This document shows positions 16,018 through 25,343 of a DNA stretch of 64,000 nucleotides, in pieces. The position numbers and the translations under genes were made by a program. Below the pieces are notes generated by a model that saw nothing but the letters and a program-made list of their open reading frames with translations, had not been told where the DNA came from and did no database searches. The DNA is taken from assembly GCF_015207755.1 (NCBI RefSeq), contig NZ_JADEWH010000002.1, forward strand, positions 434,001 to 498,000, written 5' to 3'. Numbering within the stretch: position 1 is the stretch's first letter; each line of letters opens with the position of its first letter. This DNA comes from Nodularia sp. LEGE 06071 (GTDB lineage Bacteria; Cyanobacteriota; Cyanobacteriia; Cyanobacteriales; Nostocaceae).

Positions 16018-17280
16018 ATGACTTTCACCCCTACCAAAACCCTAGCTGATCAAGTTCGCGCTGATTTCCCGATATTGCATCAGGAAGTTAACGGGAAACC
16101 GTTGGTTTATCTGGATAATGCAGCTACTTCCCAAAAACCTTTGTTCGTGTTAAATATTCTGCGGGATTATTACGAACAATATAATGCGAATGTGCATCGT
16201 GGCGCTCATACTCTGAGTGCTAAAGCCACTGATGCTTATGAAGGTGCGCGAGATAAAGTAGCAAAATTTATTAATGCTGCATCACGTCAGGAAATCATCT
16301 ACACTCGCAACGCCAGTGAAGCCATTAACCTGGTAGCCTACAGCTGGGGGATGAACAATTTGCAAACAGGGGACGAAATTATTATGTCGGTGATGGAACA
16401 CCACAGTAATATTGTTCCTTGGCAACTTGTATCACAAAAAACGGGTGCGGTGTTAAAGTTTGTGGAATTGACACCAGAAGGCAGTTTTGATTTAGAACAG
16501 TTTAAAAACCTGATTTCTGACAAAACTAAATTAGTCGCTGTGAGTCATGTTTCTAATACTTTGGGTTGTATTAATCCAGTAGCAGAAATTGCGAAAATTA
16601 CTCACAAATACGGTGCAAAATTATTAGTTGATGGTTGCCAAAGTATACCGCATATGCCTGTGGATGTGCAACAAATCGACTGTGATTGGTTGGTGGCTTC
16701 CGGTCATAAAATGTGCGCCCCCACTGGCATCGGATTTTTGTATGGTAAATTGGAACTGTTAGAATCAATGCCGCCATTTTTTGGTGGGGGTGAGATGATT
16801 GCAGATGTGTATTTAGATCATTCTACCTACGCAGAATTACCGCATAAATTTGAAGCGGGTACTCCAGCAATTGCGGAGGCGATCGCATTGGGAGCGGCGG
16901 TAGATTATCTTAGTAACATTGGGATGGATAAAATCCACGCCTACGAAGCCGAACTCACCGCTTATTTGTTCCAACAATTAGAGCAAATACCCCAAATCAC
17001 AATCTACGGACCCAAACCCAACGCCAAAGGGGAAGGAAGGGCTGCATTAGCTGCATTTACAGCCGCAGATGTCCACCCCAACGACTTATCGACATTATTA
17101 GACCAAGAAGGCGTAGCGATTCGTTCTGGACATCACTGCACTCAACCATTACATCGTTACTTAGGTCTACCGGGAACCGCACGGGTAAGTTTATCTTTCT
17201 ATAATACCCGCGAAGAAATTGATATTTTTATCAAAGCGCTGAAAGAAACTCTGGAGTTTTTTGCTGGTTTCCTTGCTTAA
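16018..17280 (+). CDS. sufS: SufS-type cysteine desulfurase
   Basis: A 420-residue group II PLP-dependent cysteine desulfurase that mobilises sulfur from cysteine for the Suf system. Visible are [22 protein letters not shown], the PLP-lysine motif [16 protein letters not shown] and the catalytic cysteine in RSGHHCTQP. Length is normal. It is last in the sufBCDS cluster and is followed within ten bases by a strong terminator. I saw no sufE within the window. Confidence 0.96.
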   Translation: MTFTPTKTLADQVRADFPILHQEVNGKPLVYLDNAATSQKPLFVLNILRDYYEQYNANVHRGAHTLSAKATDAYEGARDKVAKFINAASRQEIIYTRNASEAINLVAYSWGMNNLQTGDEIIMSVMEHHSNIVPWQLVSQKTGAVLKFVELTPEGSFDLEQFKNLISDKTKLVAVSHVSNTLGCINPVAEIAKITHKYGAKLLVDGCQSIPHMPVDVQQIDCDWLVASGHKMCAPTGIGFLYGKLELLESMPPFFGGGEMIADVYLDHSTYAELPHKFEAGTPAIAEAIALGAAVDYLSNIGMDKIHAYEAELTAYLFQQLEQIPQITIYGPKPNAKGEGRAALAAFTAADVHPNDLSTLLDQEGVAIRSGHHCTQPLHRYLGLPGTARVSLSFYNTREEIDIFIKALKETLEFFAGFLA

Positions 17281-17285
17281 GTACG

Positions 17286-17308
17286 AGGTGGGTAATTCCC
17301 ACCTTTTT
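17286..17308 (+). terminator. Intrinsic terminator of the suf operon
   Basis: AGGTGGG and CCCACCT form a seven-base-pair G/C-rich stem around TAATT, followed by a T-run, six bases after the sufS stop. Confidence 0.85.
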
Positions 17309-17401
17309 GATGTTTCGCGCTAAATCAAAACTATAGTTATCCGATTTAGTTAATGACAAATTTTAAAAAATCTAATATTGTCATGGAATAGGTATTGTAA
17401 T

Positions 17402-18034
17402 ATGCTTGTCCAGTCAACGCTTGCTGAACAAAGAACGGTTTTACATAACATCAGTTGGGAAACATTTGAAGCCTTGCTGAGAGATACAGGTGAGGATAGA
17501 GGTTCTCGGCTTGCTTATGACTGCGGTATTTTAGAAATCATGACCCCACTTTTTGAACATGAAAACGCTAAAAGTAATTTTGGCAATTTTATTATTGCTT
17601 TAGCTGAAGAATTAGATATTGAAATTAAAAGTGCTGGTTCCACAACACTGAAGCGGCGATTAGCAAATAGAGGTATAGAGCCAGATAATTGCTATTATAT
17701 TCAAAATGAGCCAGCTATTAGAGGTCAGGAAACACTAAATTTAGAAATAGATCCTCCCCCTGATTTAGCCATTGAAATTGATATTACCAGTAGTTCAGTT
17801 AATAAACTGGGTATTTATGCAGCGCTGGGTGTGACTGAATTGTGGCGATATAACGGGGAAGATTTAAAATTTTACCAGTTGGTAGAAGGAGAATATATTG
17901 AGTGTAACTTTAGTCTGGCTTTTACCCTAATTTCAGTTAGTGATATCAGTCGATTTATTCAGCAGAGTAAAAACATCGGCGAAATTTCTTTATTAAAATC
18001 CTTTCGCGCTTGGGTGAGGGAAAAGATACAGTAG
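17402..18034 (+). CDS. Uma2 family (DUF820) putative endonuclease
   Basis: A 210-residue member of the Uma2/DUF820 family, greatly expanded in cyanobacteria, with a PD-(D/E)XK nuclease-like fold and unproven function. The core is PPDLAIEIDITSSS followed by KLGIYAALGVTELWRY, the classic family block. The N-terminal half holds SWETFEALLRDTGEDRGSRLAYDCGILEIMTP-type residues, also typical. The ATG at 17402 is preferred; a TTG eight codons upstream also reads in frame. The gene stands alone between the suf terminator and a convergent TPR gene. Confidence 0.88.
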   Translation: MLVQSTLAEQRTVLHNISWETFEALLRDTGEDRGSRLAYDCGILEIMTPLFEHENAKSNFGNFIIALAEELDIEIKSAGSTTLKRRLANRGIEPDNCYYIQNEPAIRGQETLNLEIDPPPDLAIEIDITSSSVNKLGIYAALGVTELWRYNGEDLKFYQLVEGEYIECNFSLAFTLISVSDISRFIQQSKNIGEISLLKSFRAWVREKIQ

Positions 18035-18082
18035 TTGCAATTTTTCGGAATCATTTATATATATAAATTACAAATTATGAGA

Positions 18083-19141
18083 TTATCCCTCCTCGTATTC
18101 AATAACTTTGGCGTAATCACCCAAGGCTTCACAAGTAAACTTCAAACTTGCCAAAGATTGCTTTTCAATTTGAGCATCTCTAATTTGTCTCCCTAAAAGC
18201 AAACGTTCTTCGTAATATTTAATTGCTTGCTTATAGTCACCCAATGCTTCACAAGTAACTCCTAAATTTCTCAGAGATTGTTCTTGAATACGTGTATCTT
18301 TGAGGTCTTTAGCTAATTGTAAACGCTCCTCATAATAGAGGATTGCTTTACCATAATTGCCTGTAGCACAGCAAGCTTTACCCAAGTTCCTCAGTACATT
18401 GGAAGCATGGCGAATATGGCTGAATAGGCGGGCTATTCTCACACATCTTTCATAGTAAGCGATCGCTTCCGGGTAATTGTCCAACGCGTAATAAGTATTA
18501 CCTATATTGTTAAGTACCTGTTCCATACCCCAATTGTCGTCGAGTTCTTCAACAAGTGCTAAACTTTGTTTTTGATATTCAATCGCTTGAGCAAATTTAC
18601 CAGCAGCTTTATAAACCAATCCCAAATTATTTAATGCTGCAACCTGACTCCGCTTATTTGACATCTGAAGGGTAATTTTTAACCCCCGTTGCAAATACTT
18701 TATTGCTCGTTTATAGTCCTTCAGGTGACGGTAAGCATTACCCAAAAGAGAAAGTGCTTGCATCTCGCTCAATAAATCTGGGCTAGTCTGTTCCAAAGCT
18801 AGACACTGCTGGGAATAAGAAATTGTGCTTTGATAATCACCTGATGTATAGGTTACAAGTGCTAAAAAAGAAAGTACTTGTTTCTGTTGTTGTATATTAC
18901 CAACAGCCCGAAACATCTGTAGCGCTTGTTGTAATGACTTTAACGCTGCGATTAATTCACCAGCTTGTTGCTGTTCAACTCCTAGATCCAGTAAATTGGA
19001 TGCTTCCAATAACTGGTGATCTCTTTCCTGTGGAAGTACCATTTCCCCCAAGGTACTCTGGTCAAATTTATGTGTAATAGTATTCGGCTTGATTTGTTCC
19101 AAACTATTTTTTATACTGTCGTTAACTTCACCGTTGCACAT
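18083..19141 (-). CDS. Tetratricopeptide repeat protein
   Basis: A 352-residue protein made almost entirely of TPR units of about 40 residues, in the Kinesin light chain/Rapsyn-like style common in Nostocales. Repeated cores include AIKYLQRGLKI, AIEYQKQSLALVEELDD, AIAYYERCVRIARL, AILYYEERLQLAKDL and AIKYYEERLLLGRQI. The N-terminal 35 residues are not repeated. No signal peptide or fused effector domain, so probably a cytoplasmic protein-interaction scaffold. It ends in a partial repeat (VIEYEEG), which may reflect erosion of the 3' end. Confidence 0.82.
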   Translation of the reverse strand: MCNGEVNDSIKNSLEQIKPNTITHKFDQSTLGEMVLPQERDHQLLEASNLLDLGVEQQQAGELIAALKSLQQALQMFRAVGNIQQQKQVLSFLALVTYTSGDYQSTISYSQQCLALEQTSPDLLSEMQALSLLGNAYRHLKDYKRAIKYLQRGLKITLQMSNKRSQVAALNNLGLVYKAAGKFAQAIEYQKQSLALVEELDDNWGMEQVLNNIGNTYYALDNYPEAIAYYERCVRIARLFSHIRHASNVLRNLGKACCATGNYGKAILYYEERLQLAKDLKDTRIQEQSLRNLGVTCEALGDYKQAIKYYEERLLLGRQIRDAQIEKQSLASLKFTCEALGDYAKVIEYEEG

Positions 19142-19230
19142 CGACCAATTCCTGTTGAATCTTGTGATAAATCTAGTGTTCCCAAAACCACAGTTTGACT
19201 TTCATCGGTGAAATAATCGGGAGATGTCTA

Positions 19231-19467
19231 ATGCAAAGAATCCTAGAACCAGAAGTGATGGATACCTGGGAAGAAGCCATTGAGTATGATGCAATGGATT
19301 TCACTGAAGTAAATACGGCTTTTGCGTCAGAGGCGATCGCCTTGGGGCCAAAACAAGCTAGTTTAGTCTTAGATGCTGGGACTGGAACTGGTCGAATTCC
19401 GGTGTTAATCTGCCAAATGTGTCCTCAATGGCAAATTGTGGCCATTAATTTAGCTGCGTTAGCGTAG
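19231..19467 (+). pseudogene. Truncated SAM-dependent methyltransferase
   Basis: Seventy-eight residues starting MQRILEPEVMDTWEEA, with a good GGAG ribosome site, and including SAM-binding motif I (LVLDAGTGTGRIPVLICQM). The fold is cut off right after motif I by a palindromic dispersed repeat (GCTGCGTTAGCGTAGCTTAC, 19453 onwards). Class I methyltransferases need about 200 residues, so this is a remnant. In the same direction after the repeat, 19488-19529 reads GRLKDPGLANEKK and a stop, possibly part of the original C-terminus, but that is speculative. Confidence 0.7.
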
Positions 19468-19589
19468 CTTACCGTAGGTATCGCCATTGGACGATTGAAA
19501 GATCCTGGACTTGCTAACGAAAAGAAATAATTAGGTGCGTTTTTACCTAACCTGCTGCTTGACGCACCTTGCTGTTCTACTCCGAAGTT

Positions 19590-19892
19590 TTATCTATTCA
19601 TTGGTGTTTTGCTACTCCAAACCTGCTCAAATTCGGCTTTGGTAATCCCAAACTCTTGAATATCTGCTTCACCTAAAGGTTTATCACATAACATTCCATG
19701 ATTATCTGTAAAGTGGCTACCATCGTAAAATAATACGTTGCCATTTTCGTAAACTTCTATTTGTCTGACAGCGCATAAATCATGGCCCACTTCCATAAAA
19801 TAGGTACTTGTACCCCAAGTATCATATTCGCCGCCAAGAGATTCATCCCAGAACCATTTACAATATTGCTTTAACTTTCTTGATAGAGACAT
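19590..19892 (-). CDS. Uncharacterised 100-residue protein (DUF6881-like pattern)
   Basis: A compact acidic protein rich in aromatic residues: YDTWGTSTYFMEVGHDLCAV, then RQIEVYENGNVLFYDGSHF and a C-terminal helix with ITKAEFEQVWSS. The strand-turn-strand RQIEVYENGNVLFYD pattern resembles small immunity-type or DUF6881-like proteins, though I cannot confirm membership. No signal peptide. Adjacent genes (methyltransferase remnant, NADAR) mark an accessory pocket. Confidence 0.6.
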   Translation of the reverse strand: MSLSRKLKQYCKWFWDESLGGEYDTWGTSTYFMEVGHDLCAVRQIEVYENGNVLFYDGSHFTDNHGMLCDKPLGEADIQEFGITKAEFEQVWSSKTPMNR

Positions 19893-20123
19893 AATTTATT
19901 GACTCCTATAAGGGATTTTTACTTTCAAGCTACTCTATGAGAATATGCTTTTCGTATGTCTAGACGAGCATCCCTTGAAAAGTTAAGTGCAGCAAAATGC
20001 TCTTACAAGGTAACGCACTATCAGAACTCGATGACTATGAAGATTAGTTTCAGACTTTGAGAATGCTTTGCTCTCAATAATTGTTGGAGACATCTGCAAG
20101 AACAAGCATTAACAACAATAATC

Positions 20124-20594
20124 TTATTTTACCTTAATATTCTCAACCTGTAGGCCATTATTATAGCGCAGTATCTCTCGCACTTCCATTAAAATGATGC
20201 CCAACATATTTTTACCACTACCATCAGATCCACAACCCCAATAGTAATCAATAGGTGAGTTTTCCACGATTTCTTGATTATCTGTGGCTAGTAATATTTG
20301 CCTAATATCCTGATGTGTTTCAAATTTACGCAGTACCGCTTTTCGCATCACATCATCTTTAACCTTTTCCCAGTCTTGGCGTAAAGGACGGCTTCTTTCA
20401 CGTCCCATTTTTGCAGCATCTTTAGGAGTTTTGACTAAGCGTATTTGTTCTACATGGAATGTCCCCATAAATTTTTGGGCTTGAAAATAGTGTTCACTGG
20501 TAGACCAATACAAATTATCCAACTCAAAGCCGTGGGGGGAAAAGTTGGAGAAGCAGCCATATTGTTCGCGCGCACTGTAAAAATAGATTGTCAT
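20124..20594 (-). CDS. NADAR family protein (YbiA/DUF1768-like)
   Basis: A 156-residue protein with the NADAR signatures FSNFSPHGFEL, LYWSTSEHYFQAQKF, RPLRQDWEKVKDDVM and the C-terminal YWGCGSDGSGKNMLGIILMEVRE. E. coli YbiA is an N-glycosidase acting on reactive riboflavin-pathway intermediates; other NADAR proteins have been reported to remove ADP-ribose from guanine in DNA as antitoxins. No DarT-like toxin is visible nearby, so a metabolite-repair role is at least as likely. It sits 35 bases downstream of the histidine kinase gene on the same strand, so read-through is possible. Confidence 0.87.
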   Translation of the reverse strand: MTIYFYSAREQYGCFSNFSPHGFELDNLYWSTSEHYFQAQKFMGTFHVEQIRLVKTPKDAAKMGRERSRPLRQDWEKVKDDVMRKAVLRKFETHQDIRQILLATDNQEIVENSPIDYYWGCGSDGSGKNMLGIILMEVREILRYNNGLQVENIKVK

Positions 20595-20629
20595 GATTTT
20601 TTAAAGAAATATTAGTTAACTATATTTCG

Positions 20630-22489
20630 CTAGTTTAGTTGTGTTTGAATTGGTAAGAGAATGATAAATTCTGTTCCCTGTCCTAACTCGGAGATTACTT
20701 CTATTTTCCCTTTGTGTTTGTCGATTATCTGATAAGAGATACTTAAACCTAAGCCAGTGCCTTTACCTACTGGTTTAGTTGTGAAAAAAGGATTAAATAA
20801 CTTATTGATAATTTCTGGTGGAATTCCCAAACCGTTATCTTTAATTCCTACTTTGATATAATCAGCATCTAATTTTGAAGTTTCTATAGTAATTTGTTTT
20901 TCTCTGTTAGCTTTTTGTTCCATTAACGCATCTATAGCGTTACTTAAGATATTCATAAATACTTGATTTAGTTGAGATGGATAACATTCAATTAAAGGTA
21001 AAACTCCATAGTTTTTAATTACTGCTATTTCCTGGTTAATTTTGTGATTTAGAATTAATAGGGTGTTGTCAATTCCTTCGTGAATGTTCACTTTTTTTAT
21101 AGCTGATTCATCGAGGCGGGAAAAATTACGTAAAGATAAGACAATTTCCCGAATACGTTGAGCGCCCATTTTCATAGAAGTAAGTAGGCTGGATAAATCT
21201 TTAGTGATAAAATTTAAATCTATTTGTGCGATTTTTTCGGCAATAATCCAGCTTGGTTCTGGGTACTCTTGCTGATATAAATCTATTAAAATTAATAAAT
21301 CTTGAATATACTCATTGGCACACTCGATATTACCATTAATGAAATTAACTGGATTATTTACTTCATGAGCTATACCTGCTACCATTTCTCCCAGAGAAGA
21401 CATTTTTTCGGTTTGGATTAATTGTCCTTGGGTTTCTTTCAAATCTTGGAGAATTTTTTGCAGTTCCTGAGTGCGTTCTTCTACCCGTTGCTCTAAATTT
21501 TGGCGTGCTAATTCCAATTCCTGAGTGCGTTCTTCTACCCGTTGCTCTAAATTGTCACGTGCAAGTTCTAATTCTTGTGTATAATCACCTACCCACTCGA
21601 CTAATTGATTTAAGGAAGTAGCTAAAGTCCCAACTTCATCATTACTGTTGATATTAGCTCTAAGTTTAAAGTTGGATTCTTGCGTAATTCTTCTAGCAAC
21701 GTTAGTAACTAATTCTAAAGGACGAGCAATTAACCTACTGCTATATATTGCTAGTGCTGCGGCGATCGCACCGGAGAACAGCATACTACCAAGAATAACT
21801 GTGATTCGCAGTTGTTGAGCTTTTTCAAAGTGAGTATGTGCTTTTTGTTTTTGACTATTCGCCTGACGGATAACTAGAATTAATTCGTCGGAAAGTTGAT
21901 CGAATCTTAGATTGATATTAACTTGCTGTTTTTCCTGAAGTAAAATCATTAATTCTGTATAATTAAGCTTGACTTTTTCTTCAGACAAGTTATTTTTTTC
22001 GACTTGTTCCCAGAAAGCTTTTACTGTTTCAGTATATAGTCTTGTCGTAAAATTATAATCATCTAAAAGCTGCTCAAATTCTATTTGACTTATGACTAAA
22101 TCATTGGAATAAGTATTAATAAATATTTGAATTTCCTCTAAATGTTTATTTACTGTAATTAGTTGATTTTCAAATTGATTTTTTTCAAATTCAAACCAAA
22201 TTGAATTATCTAAAACAGGAGCTAAACGTTGTGGATGTAGTCTGATTCGTGCGACTGCATTTTCTAAATCTTTTAACAGAGATTGCTGTTGATAAGCAAT
22301 ATCTAATTGTTTATGGGCATATATTTCGTTGTTGTATGCAAGTAGCAAACCACTTATTGTCCCGATAAAAGAAATGCCAATTGCCACAGTGTAGCCATAA
22401 CTAATTTTCTGGGCAATATTCCAACGATTACTTAAGTTTGTTAGCCAGCTTAACTTTTGTTTGAATAGATTTTGATAATCTTTAATCAT
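20630..22489 (-). CDS. Membrane sensor histidine kinase with periplasmic domain and HAMP
   Basis: A 619-residue kinase: TM1 about 33-52, a helical periplasmic segment of about 175 residues, TM2 about 228-250, HAMP about 250-305, a coiled coil with a perfect-looking 18-residue tandem duplication (units of NLEQRVEERTQELELAR), then HisKA with the phospho-acceptor His375 in AGIAHEVNNPVNF and an HATPase domain (N, G1 and G2 boxes, VGIKDNGLGIPPE, GKGTGLGLSISYQI). The periplasmic part lacks an obvious ligand domain; the adjacent upstream gene encodes a solute-binding lipoprotein 19 bases away, suggesting sensing through it. No response regulator is nearby. Confidence 0.92.
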   Translation of the reverse strand: MIKDYQNLFKQKLSWLTNLSNRWNIAQKISYGYTVAIGISFIGTISGLLLAYNNEIYAHKQLDIAYQQQSLLKDLENAVARIRLHPQRLAPVLDNSIWFEFEKNQFENQLITVNKHLEEIQIFINTYSNDLVISQIEFEQLLDDYNFTTRLYTETVKAFWEQVEKNNLSEEKVKLNYTELMILLQEKQQVNINLRFDQLSDELILVIRQANSQKQKAHTHFEKAQQLRITVILGSMLFSGAIAAALAIYSSRLIARPLELVTNVARRITQESNFKLRANINSNDEVGTLATSLNQLVEWVGDYTQELELARDNLEQRVEERTQELELARQNLEQRVEERTQELQKILQDLKETQGQLIQTEKMSSLGEMVAGIAHEVNNPVNFINGNIECANEYIQDLLILIDLYQQEYPEPSWIIAEKIAQIDLNFITKDLSSLLTSMKMGAQRIREIVLSLRNFSRLDESAIKKVNIHEGIDNTLLILNHKINQEIAVIKNYGVLPLIECYPSQLNQVFMNILSNAIDALMEQKANREKQITIETSKLDADYIKVGIKDNGLGIPPEIINKLFNPFFTTKPVGKGTGLGLSISYQIIDKHKGKIEVISELGQGTEFIILLPIQTQLN

Positions 22490-22508
22490 TCATTTATGTT
22501 GAACTTAA

Positions 22509-23399
22509 TTAGATAAAATTACCCTGTCCTATTTTTTGATAAACTTCACGAATTATGTTGTATTCAGCATCATTGATTGGGATCAGTTTTGAGCCTTGAT
22601 AAGGTTGGTTTACTGTCGCAACCAGCAGACTTTTCAGTAGTTTATCTTGATGTTTCAGCATACGCGATCGCACATCTTCTATAAAGCTAGGTGCAAACTG
22701 GTTATTAATGACGAATAAATCACTAGGTAGCAGTGCGCCTTTAGCGATTACAGAAAATTCTTTCTCAGACAAACCTCCAGACTTCAGGGCTGTGTTGTAT
22801 CTATCAGATGCAATTGTCCAAGCATCTACTTTGCCTTTTCTTAAAGCCTCTATTCCCTCATCACCTAACATGAGAATTTTGACATCAGTATTGGGATCTA
22901 ATCCAGCATCTATCAGCATCTTTATCGGAGCCAAATGTCCAGAAGTCGAACCAGTTGTTCGCATGGCAATTGTTTTGCCTTTTAGTTGAGCTAATGATTG
23001 AATTTTGCTATCGGCACGGACAACAATAATGGGATAATAGTTAAGGCGTTGGATAGCAAGAAGCGGTATAGCTTTAGCGCGAGAACTTAAAACTACGTAT
23101 TCTGATGGCCCTGCTAAGACAATATCTACTTGACCAGATTGCAATGCTGGTGCTGCTGCTGTGCGATTTTCCACGGGAAAAAATTCAATAGCTATGCCCA
23201 AAACTGCTTCTAAGGTACTGCGAAAAGCTCCATAATTCCGCTGTAAATCTTCAATACCAGTAGCATCTGCTACGGCAAATTTTAGTTTTTCTGATGAATA
23301 TATTAAGGATTTATTAGAGTTATGATTGTTCTGGCTAATTCCTGTTGTACAACCGCCAATGAACAGGATAAAATTAAAAACTAATTTACGCCTTTTCAT
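22509..23399 (-). CDS. PhnD-like periplasmic solute-binding lipoprotein
   Basis: A 296-residue protein with a lipoprotein signal (KLVFNFILFIGGC, lipid Cys about 17) and a PhnD/TAXI-like binding fold: LKFAVADATGIEDL, SGQVDIVLAGPSEYVVL, LKGKTIAMRTTGSTSGHLAP and GKVDAWTIASDRY. Family members bind phosphonate, phosphite or phosphate-like anions for ABC transporters, but no permease or ATPase gene is present. The pairing with a kinase suggests a signalling co-receptor. Ligand cannot be assigned from sequence. Confidence 0.88.
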   Translation of the reverse strand: MKRRKLVFNFILFIGGCTTGISQNNHNSNKSLIYSSEKLKFAVADATGIEDLQRNYGAFRSTLEAVLGIAIEFFPVENRTAAAPALQSGQVDIVLAGPSEYVVLSSRAKAIPLLAIQRLNYYPIIVVRADSKIQSLAQLKGKTIAMRTTGSTSGHLAPIKMLIDAGLDPNTDVKILMLGDEGIEALRKGKVDAWTIASDRYNTALKSGGLSEKEFSVIAKGALLPSDLFVINNQFAPSFIEDVRSRMLKHQDKLLKSLLVATVNQPYQGSKLIPINDAEYNIIREVYQKIGQGNFI

Positions 23400-23911
23400 A
23401 AATATGAGGAATTTTCATAATTGCACTTCGGCAGTTTTTATTATAAGTCATATTACAATAATATTTTTTATTTCTAACTACTACGGTGAAATTACTTAAA
23501 AATATAATTAATCTTCCATAAATTTCGCTGAAAACTCTGATTTGTTAGCTGTTTTTACCAACTGATCCTTTTATTTAACAAATGCCAAAGGTTAAGAAAA
23601 GGTTATTAAGTAATAACTCAAATAAGGTAATTAAAAATATTAGAATACCCACAATTTTTTTATGGGATGATTTGGCACTGTATACAGCTAATTTATTATA
23701 GAGGCAGAAAATGAATAATTTAATTTTGACAAGTTCTCAAATACACTTGCTTGGCAGATGAGCAATAGTTCCTGAATGGTACAAGCCTCCAGATATATAA
23801 GGGCGGGCATCTTTGCCCTCCCCCACAAAATTTATCATATTAAAATGTGGAGTTGATTAACTTGCAAAGTGCTGTTGTATATCGCCTAGCGTTACTAGTG
23901 CCAAGACTGCT
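23400..23911. other. Intergenic region with hairpin repeat
   Basis: About 510 A/T-rich bases. A hairpin, GGGCGGGCA to TTGCCCTCCC (23801-23822), resembles a common dispersed cyanobacterial repeat. A 16-codon frame at 23711 (MNNLILTSSQIHLLGR) with AGAGG upstream was noted but not called. Confidence 0.45.
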
Positions 23912-24292
23912 TTAAAATGGTTGATCACGCTTCACCAATTCTCTGGGTTCATAGTGACGGCAATTCTGACAGGGGCCACTGGGGTTAACAGCACAGCGCA
24001 TATAGCCAGACCGAGCATTAAATTTGCAACTGATATCGCCAATGAGGTAACCCACGCCTTCCAAATAATAGCGATCGCCTTCAACAGGTCTGATATGATC
24101 TCGGATGCGTCTCCCTGACAAATTCGTAGCTGCTTGTCTCATCCGGAGGCGTGTCCGCGAATGGGTTTTACGGATGACCCACAGGGAAATCAAGGACGGT
24201 AACAAACCCACGGTAATCACTAAAAGTGTTTTCAACACCTGATCTTTACCTCTTTTATGCGCTGAATACTCTTTCCTGATGTTACACACCAT
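23912..24292 (-). CDS. DUF6464 family protein with one membrane segment
   Basis: A 126-residue protein: a hydrophobic segment at about 19-38 (VLKTLLVITVGLLPSLISLW), a basic linker and the C-terminal domain YYLEGVGYLIGDISCKF, ending RCAVNPSGPCQNCRHYEP. Three or four cysteines (CAVN, CQNC) could bind a metal. This pattern is characteristic of the cyanobacterial DUF6464 family. ATG at 24292 is used; GTG at 24238, with AGAGG nine bases upstream, would place the start directly before the membrane segment and is a serious alternative. Divergent from the TrmJ-like gene. Confidence 0.8.
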   Translation of the reverse strand: MVCNIRKEYSAHKRGKDQVLKTLLVITVGLLPSLISLWVIRKTHSRTRLRMRQAATNLSGRRIRDHIRPVEGDRYYLEGVGYLIGDISCKFNARSGYMRCAVNPSGPCQNCRHYEPRELVKRDQPF

Positions 24293-24440
24293 TTTCCCAC
24301 AGGAAAAATTCTGGGCAGATTGCCATGCCAGTATGGCATCTGGTAACTTTGGGGATATGTCCTGATGCTACTTCCATCCGCATCAACTATTCACAGATGG
24401 TAACTTACAAGTCAGCGCTAGCTATAGAGGGAGGGAAAAA

Positions 24441-25178
24441 ATGGGTTTGGCTGGGTTAAGAATTGTGTTGGTGGAACCAGCTGGCCCGATTAATGTAGGG
24501 TCAATCGCTAGGGTGATGAAAAATTTTGGTTTACATAATTTAGTATTAGTCAATCCCCAATGCGATCCTGTTGGGGAAGAAGCTTTAAAAATGGCAGTTC
24601 ATGCCAAGGAGATTTTAGAATCTGCGGTATTGGTGACCACATTACCAGAAGCATTGCACGGATGTGTCCGAGCGATCGCCACCACAGCTCGTGTGCGTGA
24701 TTGGGAAACACCCTTAGAAAATCCCCGCATAGCCCTACCTTGGCTACTAGAGTCACCAGAGTCACCAGCCGCACTGATTTTTGGCAGGGAAGACCGGGGT
24801 TTAAGTAACGAAGAATTAAATTATGCCCAGCGATTTGTTCGCATACCCACAAGTGAAAATTATTCATCCCTGAATTTAGCTTCAGCCGTGGCTATCTGCT
24901 GCTATGAACTGGCACAATATACAGCACCGACCACACCACCCCCCAGCCAAACTGAACTAGCATCTTTGGATATTGTCGAAACCTACTACCAACAATTAGA
25001 ATCTTTACTACTAGATATTGGTTATTTATATCCCCATACAGCCCTGACACGCATGGCCAAATTCCGACAATTGTATAATCGCGCTCACCTCCAAACAAAG
25101 GAAGTAGCTATGCTGCGAGGGATTTTACGACAAATAGAATGGGCGCTTAAAAATCAGAGTAATCAGGAAAACTTGTGA
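24441..25178 (+). CDS. TrmJ-like tRNA/rRNA 2'-O-methyltransferase (SPOUT class)
   Basis: A 245-residue SpoU-family enzyme with the three SPOUT motifs: motif 1 GPINVGSIARVMKNFG, motif 2 ALIFGREDRGLSNEE and motif 3 IPTSENYSSLNLASAVAICC. The C-terminal helical extension (about 175-245) is typical of TrmJ, which methylates position 32 of tRNA anticodon loops using S-adenosylmethionine. The ATG is preceded by GGGAGGGAAAAA, a strong ribosome site. Target nucleotide cannot be proved from sequence. Confidence 0.9.
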   Translation: MGLAGLRIVLVEPAGPINVGSIARVMKNFGLHNLVLVNPQCDPVGEEALKMAVHAKEILESAVLVTTLPEALHGCVRAIATTARVRDWETPLENPRIALPWLLESPESPAALIFGREDRGLSNEELNYAQRFVRIPTSENYSSLNLASAVAICCYELAQYTAPTTPPPSQTELASLDIVETYYQQLESLLLDIGYLYPHTALTRMAKFRQLYNRAHLQTKEVAMLRGILRQIEWALKNQSNQENL

Positions 25179-25343
25179 TTCATCCGGGAAAATCTCTGGA
25201 ATTAATTCCCCCAAAAATAGTTAATATGGCCTAAGCTAAACACAAAAAGGCTACTGAGTGATTTCCGCATCCAGCTGCTTCAGAAGTGAGTTGTGGGTCG
25301 GGAGTCTGCTGGAAAACATTCGAGTGGGTCACAAGGAGTAACA

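Noticed and set aside
23711-23761. 16-codon frame MNNLILTSSQIHLLGR with AGAGG upstream
   Set aside because: Too short to support and no adjacent gene in the same direction for which it could be a leader.
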